From assembly GCA_019856515.1 (NCBI GenBank), contig CP082230.1, positions 3,224,001-3,288,000 of the forward strand: 64,000 bases of DNA. The letters run 5' to 3'. This document shows, in pieces, positions 56,708 through 64,000 of the stretch. The position numbers and the translations under genes were made by a program. Under the pieces are notes generated by a model, which did not search any database, was not told the origin of the DNA, and saw only the letters and a program-made list of their open reading frames with translations. Origin of the DNA: Prolixibacteraceae bacterium. Its GTDB lineage: Bacteria > Bacteroidota > Bacteroidia > Bacteroidales > Prolixibacteraceae. Positions within the stretch are counted from its first letter, which is position 1. Every line of letters begins with the position of its first letter.

Positions 56708-57736
56708 TTAAAATAACTTATAATTAGAACTATCATCTATTGAAGCCCTTCCTAAATGTGTATATGCCAACTCTGTAACCTCTCGTCCACGAGGTGTTCT
56801 CTTAATAAAACCTTCTTTTATTAAGAACGGTTCATATACCTCTTCAATTGTTCCAGCATCTTCTCCAACAGCAGTAGCAATGGTTGATATTCCAACAGGA
56901 CCACCTTTAAATTTATCAATGATCGTAGCTAAAATCTTATTATCCATTTCATCAAGACCATATTTGTCAATATTTAATGCCTCTAAAGCATAACGAGTTA
57001 TTTCAATATTAATTTGCCCATTTCCTTTAACCATTGCAAAGTCTCTTACCCTTCTAAGCAAGCTATTCACAATACGTGGCGTACCTCTACTTCTAAACGC
57101 AATTTCATGCGCTGCAGCTTCATCAATAGGTACATTGAGTAGAGCGGATGATCGGACCACAATTTTTGTTAATACATCAATATCATAATACTCAAGATGA
57201 CTATTAATCCCAAATCGAGCTCTTAAAGGGCTTGTTAATAACCCTGATCTAGTTGTTGCCCCTATTAAAGTGAAAGGGTTGATTTCAATCTGTATTGACC
57301 TAGCACTAGGCCCTTTATCTATCATGATATCAATACGGAAATCTTCCATCGCGGAATATAAATACTCTTCAACGATAGGAGATAATCGATGGATTTCATC
57401 AATAAAAAGCACATCATGTGGTTCTAAGTTAGTTAATAGACCTGCCAAGTCTCCTGGTTTGTCTAAAACAGGACCTGAAGTAATCTTAAGACCTACATTT
57501 AATTCGTTAGCGATGATATTAGATAAAGTAGTTTTTCCTAAACCAGGTGGGCCATGGAGAAGGACATGATCAAGAGCTTCCTCTCTCATTTTGGCAGCTT
57601 CAACAAAAATCTCTAGATTATCAACGATTTTTTTTTGACCTTTAAAGTCATCAAAGGATAATGGTCGTAACTTGTTGTTTAAGTCACTATCCGAATCAAA
57701 TGTCTTCTCTTCTCTAAAATCAAAATTATCATCCAT
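56708..57736 (-). CDS. ruvB: Holliday junction branch-migration helicase subunit
   Basis: 342 residues, standard RuvB length. Walker A is [10 protein letters not shown] (61-70), Walker B is [10 protein letters not shown], sensor 1 lies in [20 protein letters not shown] (also the arginine finger region) and the C-terminal winged helix includes [15 protein letters not shown] and [13 protein letters not shown]. It drives branch migration with RuvA, which is not in this window. It is the last leftward gene before a 625-bp AT-rich gap. Confidence 0.98.
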   Translation of the reverse strand: MDDNFDFREEKTFDSDSDLNNKLRPLSFDDFKGQKKIVDNLEIFVEAAKMREEALDHVLLHGPPGLGKTTLSNIIANELNVGLKITSGPVLDKPGDLAGLLTNLEPHDVLFIDEIHRLSPIVEEYLYSAMEDFRIDIMIDKGPSARSIQIEINPFTLIGATTRSGLLTSPLRARFGINSHLEYYDIDVLTKIVVRSSALLNVPIDEAAAHEIAFRSRGTPRIVNSLLRRVRDFAMVKGNGQINIEITRYALEALNIDKYGLDEMDNKILATIIDKFKGGPVGISTIATAVGEDAGTIEEVYEPFLIKEGFIKRTPRGREVTELAYTHLGRASIDDSSNYKLF

Positions 57737-58361
57737 AACACTAAAAATATTTTTTACAAAAATAGTGGTTATTGACTTAACTAATGAATTTTTGGGTCAG
57801 AAGTTATTCAACGTTTTCCAACTCTCTTTTTATTATATCATATACTTTTAATTCTTATATGTATATTTAATAAAAGGAAAAGAATATAATAATAATAGGC
57901 TGTTGATGTAGTGTAAAAAGATTTTTGTTGGGATTTTGATTTTACGTGATTAACTTTCAATTAACAATTAGTGATAGTTTTTACACATGTTAATGATCTG
58001 ATTATTAGATATACGTTAAGGTTATCTTACAATGTTGTGGGAAGGTTATCAATAGTTGTTAGTGATATTTTTGACTACAAAATAATGTGTGTTTCGCGTT
58101 CGATTAATGTCATTAAATATATGCATTAAAATTTGGATAGTATGAGAATCTACCTATGTTTTGAAGGATCTAATAAAACAAAAAAAGAAAACAGTTTTTT
58201 GTAATCAACTTTTCACCCTCTTATCACTACTTGATACACATCTTTGTAACAATGATTGTTGGTTTTTTTAATAATTCACTAAATAGTAAACGATTATTAC
58301 TTGATAATTAAGATTGTTTTATCTCTTTTTATTAGATTTGCATTCTAAAATGTAATACGAG
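57737..58361. other. 625-bp AT-rich divergent gap between ruvB and rpiB
   Basis: No gene is visible. Leftward genes lie to its left and rightward genes to its right. TTTTACACA occurs near 57990 and TTTTCCAAC near 57815, both loose DnaA-box matches. Between about 57900 and 58200 the plus strand has many more G than C (about 54 to 24 by hand count). The rpiB promoter lies at its right end. It is a weak candidate for a replication origin. Confidence 0.35.
58333..58341 (+). promoter_or_regulatory. -7 element candidate for rpiB
   Basis: TAGATTTGC fits TAnnTTTGy and lies 20 bp before the rpiB ATG. No -33 TTTG lies at the ideal distance. Confidence 0.45.
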
Positions 58362-58802
58362 ATGAATAAAATTGCAATTGCTTGCGATCATGCAGGATAC
58401 GAAAGAAAGATAGATGTTATCAAGTATTTAAATGAGCAAGGTTTTGAAGTAGTTGACTTTGGATGTAACTCATTAGATAGCTGTGACTACGCTGATTATG
58501 TACATCCTTTGGCTTCAAAAATTGATAAAGGCGAGCTAAAAAGGGGGATTATTATTTGTGGAAGTGCTAACGGTGTTAATATGACTGCAAATAAATATCA
58601 AAATGTTAGATCTGCTTTGTGTTGGCAGAGTGAGATTGCTGAATTAGCTAGATCACACAATGATGCAAATGTTTGTGCAATTCCAGCTAGGTTCACTTCA
58701 TTAGAGGTATCACTAGATATTGTAAAGACATTTCTGAATACAGATTTTGAAGGAGGTCGTCATACTCGTAGAGTTGAGAAAATCGCAATTCAAAAGCAGT
58801 AA
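58362..58802 (+). CDS. rpiB: Ribose-5-phosphate isomerase B
   Basis: 146 residues, standard RpiB length. KIAIACDHAGYERKIDVIKY at the start, the catalytic Cys66 in GIIICGSANGVNMTANK, and CWQSEIAELARSHNDANV are RpiB signatures. It interconverts ribose-5-phosphate and ribulose-5-phosphate in the pentose phosphate pathway. It is followed after 43 bp by an Rrf2 gene on the same strand. Confidence 0.96.
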   Translation: MNKIAIACDHAGYERKIDVIKYLNEQGFEVVDFGCNSLDSCDYADYVHPLASKIDKGELKRGIIICGSANGVNMTANKYQNVRSALCWQSEIAELARSHNDANVCAIPARFTSLEVSLDIVKTFLNTDFEGGRHTRRVEKIAIQKQ

Positions 58803-58845
58803 TAATTATTATCATTGAAATTGTCTATTTAAATACTCTGAACCT

Positions 58846-59295
58846 ATGTTGTCAAATACATGTAAATATGCAGTTAGAGCTGTAATATATCTTGCTTCTG
58901 GTTTTGATGGTGATCATAAGTATGGAATAAAGAAAATTTCGGAAGATCTAAAGATACCATCACCTTTTTTAGGAAAGATATTACAAAAACTTGTTAAGTC
59001 AGGAGTCTTGAATTCCAACAAAGGACCTAATGGAGGATTTTGTTTATCAAAGGATCCAAACCTTATCACATTATTTGATGTGGTAAATGTCATTGATGGA
59101 AAGGATTTCTTTGAACAATGCTTAATTTGTGATATGACTTGTTCTGAAAGAGAAGAACATGATGATTTTTGTGCATTACATCTTGGCTTTAAGGATATTA
59201 GAGAAGATATCACCAACCTGTTTAAAAATAAAATGATTGGTGAATTGTTAGATGATGCGAATAATGATCAAACTCCTGCAAATCTAAGATTTTGA
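58846..59295 (+). CDS. Rrf2-family regulator with cysteine cluster
   Basis: 149 residues. The N-terminal winged helix reads CKYAVRAVIYLASG, IKKISEDLKIPSPFLGKIL and SNKGPNGGFCLSKDP. A cluster of cysteines (QCLICDMTCS then FCALH) matches the iron-sulfur binding loop of IscR/NsrR-type members. It may sense iron-sulfur status, NO or redox state. Its stop codon overlaps the 3' end of the convergent VanZ-like gene by 12 bp. The target is unknown. Confidence 0.9.
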   Translation: MLSNTCKYAVRAVIYLASGFDGDHKYGIKKISEDLKIPSPFLGKILQKLVKSGVLNSNKGPNGGFCLSKDPNLITLFDVVNVIDGKDFFEQCLICDMTCSEREEHDDFCALHLGFKDIREDITNLFKNKMIGELLDDANNDQTPANLRF

Positions 59296-59664
59296 TAATT
59301 GACTCTTTTTATAGAGTATTTTAAATAGTATTATGCCGATGATTGCACCTATTGTATTGGCTGCAGCATCGGCAAAACTAGGAGAGCGTTCGAAAGGAAG
59401 CAATCCTTGTATTACTTCGATACCAATACCGAATGATATTGCAATAAGAAGTGTAAATCGTTTTTTCCACTTCTTGTATGATACTGCACTGAGCAGATAG
59501 GTAAATCCAATATAGAAAACCATATGAACAATTTTATCAATATTTGGGATTCTTACATTTGGTACTTCGTTCGATGGCATGAGGCATCCATAAAGGATAA
59601 TACCACACCACAAAACAAAAAAGTATTTGGCATACTTAATAGAGATGTCAATTAATTTTATCAT
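59284..59664 (-). CDS. VanZ-like membrane protein
   Basis: 126 residues from the ATG at 59664, chosen because earlier ATGs (59700, 59742) would run into the divergent hemW gene. It has four hydrophobic segments; PNVRIPNIDKIVHMVFYIGF and FGIGIEVIQGLLPFERSPSF followed by DAAANTIGAIIG are VanZ-family signatures. The name comes from a teicoplanin-resistance gene, but most members have no known role in resistance. It overlaps rrf2 at the 3' end and starts 15 bp from hemW. Confidence 0.85.
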   Translation of the reverse strand: MIKLIDISIKYAKYFFVLWCGIILYGCLMPSNEVPNVRIPNIDKIVHMVFYIGFTYLLSAVSYKKWKKRFTLLIAISFGIGIEVIQGLLPFERSPSFADAAANTIGAIIGIILFKILYKKSQLSKS

Positions 59665-59679
59665 ATACTCACTTATTTT

Positions 59680-60810
59680 ATGTCCGGAATTTATTTTCAT
59701 ATTCCTTTTTGCAAAACTAGGTGTTTTTACTGTGATTTTCACACAAGTACAAACTTAGTATTAATTGAACCGATGTTCATTGCATTAATGAAAGAGTTGA
59801 CTTCTCGAAAGGATTATTTAAAGCATGATCCAATCATTAATACCATTTATTTTGGTGGGGGTACTCCGTCTCTATTAACAACGGACCAAATCGGTAAATT
59901 AATATCTTCTGTAAAGGAATATTATAATGTTTCGGACCTAGTTGAGATCACTGTTGAAGCAAATCCAGATGATTTATCAAAGGAATACTTGAGAGAATTA
60001 AAAAGTAATGGGGTTAATAGACTGAGTATTGGTGTTCAATCTACTGACGGTACTATATTGAAAGATATGAACCGTCGTCACGGTGTTAAAGATGTTTTTA
60101 ATGCTGTGAGCAACTCCATTGAAGTAGGAATAGATAATATTTCGATAGATTTAATCTATGGCGTTCCGAATCTTACTCTTTCTTTATGGAAAGAAACCAT
60201 AGATAGTGTAATTAAGTTGCCAATTTCTCATATCTCTGCATACCATCTTACATATCATGAAGGAACAGTATTTCATCGACGTTTAAGTAAAGGGCAACTA
60301 AAGCCAGTCGATGAGAATGAGAGTCTGAAACATTACGAAATTTTGGTTGATTCATTAAATAAAGCTGGTTTTGAGCAATATGAGATATCCAATTTTTGTA
60401 AAAATGATAGAATTTCGAATCATAATAGCTCCTATTGGAATGGAGCCTCTTATCTAGGAGTTGGTCCATCTGCTCACTCCTTTGATGGGCATAGTCGTCG
60501 ATGGAATATTTCTAATAATAAAAAATATATAGATGCTCTAAATGAAAATGAGCGCTATTTTGAAGAAGAGATATTATCGAATGAAGATAAATATAATGAC
60601 TATGTGATTACTTCATTTAGAACAAAATGGGGAGTAAAACGACAAATACTAGAGCAGTTTGGTGCTTCATTTGTGGATTTTTTCACTACACAAGTTCAAC
60701 CATTTATTGATAGTAATGAAGTGGTTTATATACATGATGGTTGGGAAATGACTTCCCAAGGTTTTATACGGTCCGATTTAATTATAGAAAAAGTATTTCA
60801 TTGTGAATAA
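59680..60810 (+). CDS. hemW: HemW-type radical SAM heme chaperone
   Basis: 376 residues. The radical SAM cluster is CKTRCFYC (Cys11, Cys15, Cys18) after MSGIYFHIPF. NRLSIGVQSTDGTILKDMNR and DNISIDLIYGVPNLTL are typical of the coproporphyrinogen-oxidase-like branch. SNHNSSYWNGASYLGVGPSA holds the HNxxYW heme-binding motif that marks HemW. True HemN has an extra N-terminal Cys and a different C-terminal domain, so HemW is preferred. It delivers heme to respiratory enzymes. Confidence 0.94.
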   Translation: MSGIYFHIPFCKTRCFYCDFHTSTNLVLIEPMFIALMKELTSRKDYLKHDPIINTIYFGGGTPSLLTTDQIGKLISSVKEYYNVSDLVEITVEANPDDLSKEYLRELKSNGVNRLSIGVQSTDGTILKDMNRRHGVKDVFNAVSNSIEVGIDNISIDLIYGVPNLTLSLWKETIDSVIKLPISHISAYHLTYHEGTVFHRRLSKGQLKPVDENESLKHYEILVDSLNKAGFEQYEISNFCKNDRISNHNSSYWNGASYLGVGPSAHSFDGHSRRWNISNNKKYIDALNENERYFEEEILSNEDKYNDYVITSFRTKWGVKRQILEQFGASFVDFFTTQVQPFIDSNEVVYIHDGWEMTSQGFIRSDLIIEKVFHCE

Positions 60811-60923
60811 GTATTGTTTATAACTATGTATCTGTTTGATATACAGCTAGTGAAATACGGTTCATTTTGTTTATTTCTTTCAAATCCTTTTGTGTAATTA
60901 CATTTAAATTAGTTTTTATTTTT

Positions 60924-60931
60924 TACTTTTG
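60924..60931 (+). promoter_or_regulatory. -7 element candidate for ybeY
   Basis: TACTTTTG fits TAnnTTTG, 48 bp before the ybeY GTG; no -33 TTTG at the right distance. Confidence 0.35.
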
Positions 60932-60978
60932 ACTCTAAATTAGGGTGTTCTTAATTTAATACATAAAAACAAAGGAAA

Positions 60979-61419
60979 GTGGCTATAGAATTTTTTGCAG
61001 AGGATATCGATTTTCCTGCTTATGAGGAGAGTTTTTTGCAGACGTTTATTACACGTTTAATAACTTCAAAGAATAATGAAGTAGGGGAGATCTCTTATAT
61101 TTTTTGTTCTGATGTTTATCTTCTTAAGATAAACATTGATTATTTGCAGCATGATTACTATACGGATATTATTACTTTTGACTATGTAGAAGGTAATCTA
61201 ATCTCTGGAGATGTCTTTTTAAGTATCGATAGGGTAAAAGATAATGCAGAAGTGCTTAATGTCGGTTTTGATTCAGAATTTGCACGTGTACTATCTCATG
61301 GGATATTACACCTTCTAGGATTTAAAGATAAAACGGATGATGAAGCTGCAGAAATGAGACTAGAGGAAGATAAAGCAATAGTTATTTTTAATGAGGTAAA
61401 GGTTGAAATGTCTTTATAG
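60979..61419 (+). CDS. ybeY: Endoribonuclease YbeY
   Basis: 146 residues starting at a GTG (60979); AAAGGAAA just upstream supports this start, and no ATG lies nearby. The metal-binding region reads VLSHGILHLLGFKDKTDDEA. The canonical HGxLHLxGyDH motif keeps its first two His but has FKDK where DH is expected, a variant common in Bacteroidota as far as I recall. ITFDYVEGNLISGDVFLSID precedes it. YbeY acts in 16S rRNA 3'-end maturation and ribosome quality control. Confidence 0.92.
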   Translation: MAIEFFAEDIDFPAYEESFLQTFITRLITSKNNEVGEISYIFCSDVYLLKINIDYLQHDYYTDIITFDYVEGNLISGDVFLSIDRVKDNAEVLNVGFDSEFARVLSHGILHLLGFKDKTDDEAAEMRLEEDKAIVIFNEVKVEMSL

Positions 61420-61458
61420 TACTTCCATCTGCTTTTGTTTTTTTAATAGGAAAATTAT

Positions 61459-63336
61459 ATGTTACCATTTTATGATATAATTGTTGTTGGTGCTGGTCAT
61501 GCTGGATGTGAAGCGGCGGCAGCAGCGGCTAATTTAGGATCTAAGACTTTATTAATTACAATGGATCTTAATAAAGTCGCTCAAATGAGTTGTAATCCTG
61601 CTATTGGTGGCATTGCTAAAGGTCAGATTGTCAGAGAGATTGATGCTTTGGGTGGTTACTGTGGTAAGATTACAGATCTTTCATCTATTCAATTTAGAAT
61701 GTTGAATAGATCTAAAGGTCCTGCAATGTGGAGCCCACGCGCTCAATGTGACAGGATGCGTTTTTCTGAAAATTGGAGAGACCAATTAGAAAAATTGGAT
61801 AATCTAGATTTTTGGCAAGGAACTGTTCAGGAACTTATTTTTGAAGGTGAAAGAATAACTGGTGTTAAGACTGAGCTAGGTGTTGTATTTAACTCTAAAG
61901 CGGTTGTATTGACTAATGGAACTTTCTTAACTGGATTGATGCATTTCGGAAAGACAAAACTTGAAGGAGGTCGTATTTCTGAACCTACATCATTAGGTAT
62001 TACTGAACAATTGAAGTCAAAAGGTTTGATTTCAGATAGAATGAAAACAGGTACTCCTGTGAGAATTGATGCAAGATCTGTTGATTTCTCAGTAATGGAA
62101 GCACAGGGAGGAGATGATGATGTTCGTAAGTTTTCATATGATCCAGATATAAAAACAAACCTTCAGCAAAAACCTTGTTATATTACTTACACTAATCCAG
62201 ATGTTCATGGTGAACTGGAGCAAGGTTTTGAGGACTCACCCATGTTTGATGGCACCATTGAAAGCACAGGACCTAGATATTGTCCCAGTATTGAATCAAA
62301 GTTAATAACCTTTGCATCTAAAGATCAACATCAATTATTCTTAGAGCCAGAAGGTGAGACTACAATTGAGTATTACCTAAATGGATTTTCATCTTCTTTG
62401 TCATGGGATATACAACTTGCTGGTCTTAAGAAAGTGAAAGGGTTAGAAGATGTTCGCATCTTACGACCTGGTTATGCTATTGAATATGATTATTTTGACC
62501 CAACACAATTACATCATACTTTAGAAGTTAAGTCTCTTCCAAATCTCTATTTTGCCGGTCAAATTAATGGAACGACTGGTTATGAGGAAGCTGGAGCACA
62601 AGGCTTAATGGCTGGAATTAATGCCTACTTAAAGATTAATAATAAAGATGAGTTTGTACTTGGTAGAAACGAAGCGTATATCGGGGTTCTTATCGACGAT
62701 CTTGTTACCAAAGGTGTGGATGAACCTTATCGTATGTTTACAAGTAGAGCTGAATATCGTATTTTGTTAAGACAAGATGATGCAGATGTTAGACTCACAG
62801 CGAAGAGTTATGAGTTAGGGCTTGCTACAGATCGTCAAGTTGCATTATTAGAAGAGAAAGTTGAGCTTCGAGATAAGGTCATTGATTTTTGTCAACAATA
62901 TAGTATCAAGGCAAAATATATTAATGAATGGTTAGTTGACAATGGTACAACTGCACTTAAACAAGGATGTAAATTGATAAATTTGGTATTGCGTCCCCAA
63001 CTAACTATCTTTAAACTTATTAAAGCAATTCCTGCTTTCGAAAACCTATATCTTTCATTACCCGATAATCGTCGTGATGAAATATTTGAGGCAGCCGAAA
63101 TTTTGATGAAATACTCTGGTTATATAGAAAGAGAAAAAGCTATTGCAGATAAACTAAAAAGGTTAGAACATATCAATATTTTTAATAAATTTGATTACGA
63201 GTCTATACATACTCTATCTACAGAGGCTAGACAAAAGCTTACTAAGATAAAACCTAAGACAATTGGTCAAGCATCACGTATATCTGGGGTTTCTCCAAGT
63301 GATATAAATGTTTTACTAGTTTTATTAGGGCGCTAA
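61459..63336 (+). CDS. mnmG: tRNA uridine 5-carboxymethylaminomethyl modification enzyme
   Basis: 625 residues, standard length. The FAD motif is [19 protein letters not shown] (about 9-27), followed by [20 protein letters not shown] with a conserved Cys. Other MnmG landmarks are [39 protein letters not shown] and [20 protein letters not shown]. With MnmE it modifies the wobble uridine of certain tRNAs. It lies 39 bp after ybeY, same strand, and ends with a terminator that touches the apt start. Confidence 0.98.
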   Translation: MLPFYDIIVVGAGHAGCEAAAAAANLGSKTLLITMDLNKVAQMSCNPAIGGIAKGQIVREIDALGGYCGKITDLSSIQFRMLNRSKGPAMWSPRAQCDRMRFSENWRDQLEKLDNLDFWQGTVQELIFEGERITGVKTELGVVFNSKAVVLTNGTFLTGLMHFGKTKLEGGRISEPTSLGITEQLKSKGLISDRMKTGTPVRIDARSVDFSVMEAQGGDDDVRKFSYDPDIKTNLQQKPCYITYTNPDVHGELEQGFEDSPMFDGTIESTGPRYCPSIESKLITFASKDQHQLFLEPEGETTIEYYLNGFSSSLSWDIQLAGLKKVKGLEDVRILRPGYAIEYDYFDPTQLHHTLEVKSLPNLYFAGQINGTTGYEEAGAQGLMAGINAYLKINNKDEFVLGRNEAYIGVLIDDLVTKGVDEPYRMFTSRAEYRILLRQDDADVRLTAKSYELGLATDRQVALLEEKVELRDKVIDFCQQYSIKAKYINEWLVDNGTTALKQGCKLINLVLRPQLTIFKLIKAIPAFENLYLSLPDNRRDEIFEAAEILMKYSGYIEREKAIADKLKRLEHINIFNKFDYESIHTLSTEARQKLTKIKPKTIGQASRISGVSPSDINVLLVLLGR

Positions 63337-63363
63337 TAATAAATTAAGTGTTTCACAATATAG

Positions 63364-63400
63364 TGGGAAGTGAAGAATTTTTCTTCCCATTTTTTTTTTA
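63364..63400 (+). terminator. Intrinsic terminator abutting the apt start codon
   Basis: TGGGAAG (63364-63370) pairs with CTTCCCA (63383-63389); the loop may extend the stem with GAA/TTC. A T-run of about ten follows and ends 2 bp before the apt ATG. Confidence 0.75.
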
Positions 63401-63401
63401 C

Positions 63402-63941
63402 ATGGATTCTAAACAAATAGGAATAGAAGAGGTAAAATCATCAATTCGTGATGTAATTGATTTTCCAAAAGAAGGAATTGTCTTTAAGGATATAACTACA
63501 GCAATTAAAGACCCTGCCGTTTTTAAATATTGTGTTGATCAACTATATAATTACTATAAAGACAAAGGAATTACGAAGGTGATTGGGATTGAATCTCGAG
63601 GATTTATTCTAGGAAGTGCTTTAGCATACAGATTGAACGCAGGTTTTGTACCGATTCGTAAACCGGGTAAATTACCAGCTGATACTATCCAACAATCATA
63701 TGATCTTGAATACGGAACTGATACTATTGAGATCCATGAGGATGCATTGTCTAATGATGATACGGTATTAATTCATGATGATCTGTTGGCAACAGGAGGT
63801 ACTGTTTGTGCTGCTACATCTTTGGTTGAAAAGATTGGTGTAACAAAGACGTACATTAATTTCATGGTGGAACTAGATTTCTTAAAAGGTCGTGAAAGAT
63901 TAGATGAAAAATACGAAGTGTATTCATTATTAAGGTTCTAA
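63402..63941 (+). CDS. apt: Adenine phosphoribosyltransferase
   Basis: 179 residues from the ATG at 63402; an upstream GTG (63348) would translate through the terminator hairpin, giving a Phe-rich stretch, and is rejected. IDFPKEGIVFKDITTAIKD, the adenine-binding region GIESRGFILGSALAYRL, and the PRPP motif VLIHDDLLATGGTVCAAT are those of APRT. It salvages adenine to AMP. Order mnmG-apt-uvrC is common in the phylum. Confidence 0.96.
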   Translation: MDSKQIGIEEVKSSIRDVIDFPKEGIVFKDITTAIKDPAVFKYCVDQLYNYYKDKGITKVIGIESRGFILGSALAYRLNAGFVPIRKPGKLPADTIQQSYDLEYGTDTIEIHEDALSNDDTVLIHDDLLATGGTVCAATSLVEKIGVTKTYINFMVELDFLKGRERLDEKYEVYSLLRF

Positions 63942-63951
63942 TTAACTGCTT

Positions 63952-64000
63952 ATGGTAGATCCTTCTTACAAGAATCAATTGAAAGACAAAATTAAGTTAC
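63952..64000 (+). CDS. uvrC: Start of next gene, probably uvrC (partial)
   Basis: Only 16 codons are visible: MVDPSYKNQLKDKIKL, from an ATG 10 bp after the apt stop. The call to excinuclease subunit C rests on the conserved gene order mnmG-apt-uvrC in Bacteroidota and on general similarity of this N-terminus, not on a motif. It is co-transcribed with apt. Confidence 0.45.
   Translation, partial: MVDPSYKNQLKDKIKL

Noticed and set aside
63348..63401. GTG start for apt 54 bp upstream
   Set aside because: It would translate the terminator hairpin and its T-run into a Phe-rich stretch absent from APRT proteins.
1..64000. tRNA, rRNA, CRISPR array, prophage
   Set aside because: I read the gaps for cloverleaf ends, regular spaced repeats and phage genes and saw none; a covariance-model scan would be needed to exclude small RNAs.

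Overview
The window is chromosomal DNA of a low-GC Bacteroidota bacterium, most likely from the Bacteroidia. The evidence is a SusC/SusD pair, promoters of the TTTG / TAnnTTTG type, weak or absent Shine-Dalgarno sequences, and gene neighbourhoods typical of the phylum: dut-TPR-DUF4292-EnvC, ileS-traR-lspA and mnmG-apt-(uvrC). I could not assign a genus. I see no rRNA, tRNA, CRISPR array, prophage or intact transposase gene.

1-16.7 kb is a maltodextrin/starch utilisation locus. A SusC/SusD outer-membrane importer (leftward) faces a LacI-family regulator and a rightward operon: a maltose-type MFS permease, beta-phosphoglucomutase, a GH65 maltose phosphorylase, a SusA-like GH13 neopullulanase and a GH31 alpha-glucosidase. 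The predicted route is capture at the outer membrane, hydrolysis in the periplasm by GH13 and GH31, maltose uptake by the permease, then phosphorolysis to glucose plus beta-glucose-1-phosphate and conversion to glucose-6-phosphate. Paired GCAAACGTTTGC-type operators lie upstream of both transcription units and suggest that the LacI protein controls both.

16.8-34.8 kb is mixed: a Sel1-repeat protein, a small outer-membrane barrel, two SPOR/SIMPL-type envelope proteins, an M3 peptidase, a flavin reductase, a DUF5686 outer-membrane protein, a four-domain CoA-disulfide-reductase/rhodanese/TusA/DsrE fusion followed by a MarR regulator, asnS, and a glutamine cyclotransferase lipoprotein. 34.9-47.1 kb holds a polysaccharide flippase, the envelope operon dut-TPR-DUF4292-EnvC, the ileS-traR-lspA group, and a folate/pterin operon (pteridine-reductase-like SDR, folB, folK). 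47.3-57.7 kb holds a Crp/Fnr regulator, a PiT phosphate permease next to phoR-phoB, a SPOR lipoprotein, rpoN and ruvB. 58.4-64 kb reads rightward almost throughout: rpiB, rrf2, hemW, ybeY, mnmG, apt and the start of a probable uvrC. A 625-bp AT-rich gap at 57.7-58.4 kb separates leftward from rightward genes and is a weak candidate for the replication origin.

The most unusual feature is a non-coding repeat family. Two copies (33.06-33.48 kb and 48.17-48.59 kb) are close to 420 bp long. The second sits in a roughly 0.92-kb element with ISL3-like terminal inverted repeats. A diverged inverted copy lies at 5.1-5.3 kb. All three carry a triplet of 11-bp repeats and keep one ungapped reading frame, which is open for 62 codons only in the 5-kb copy.
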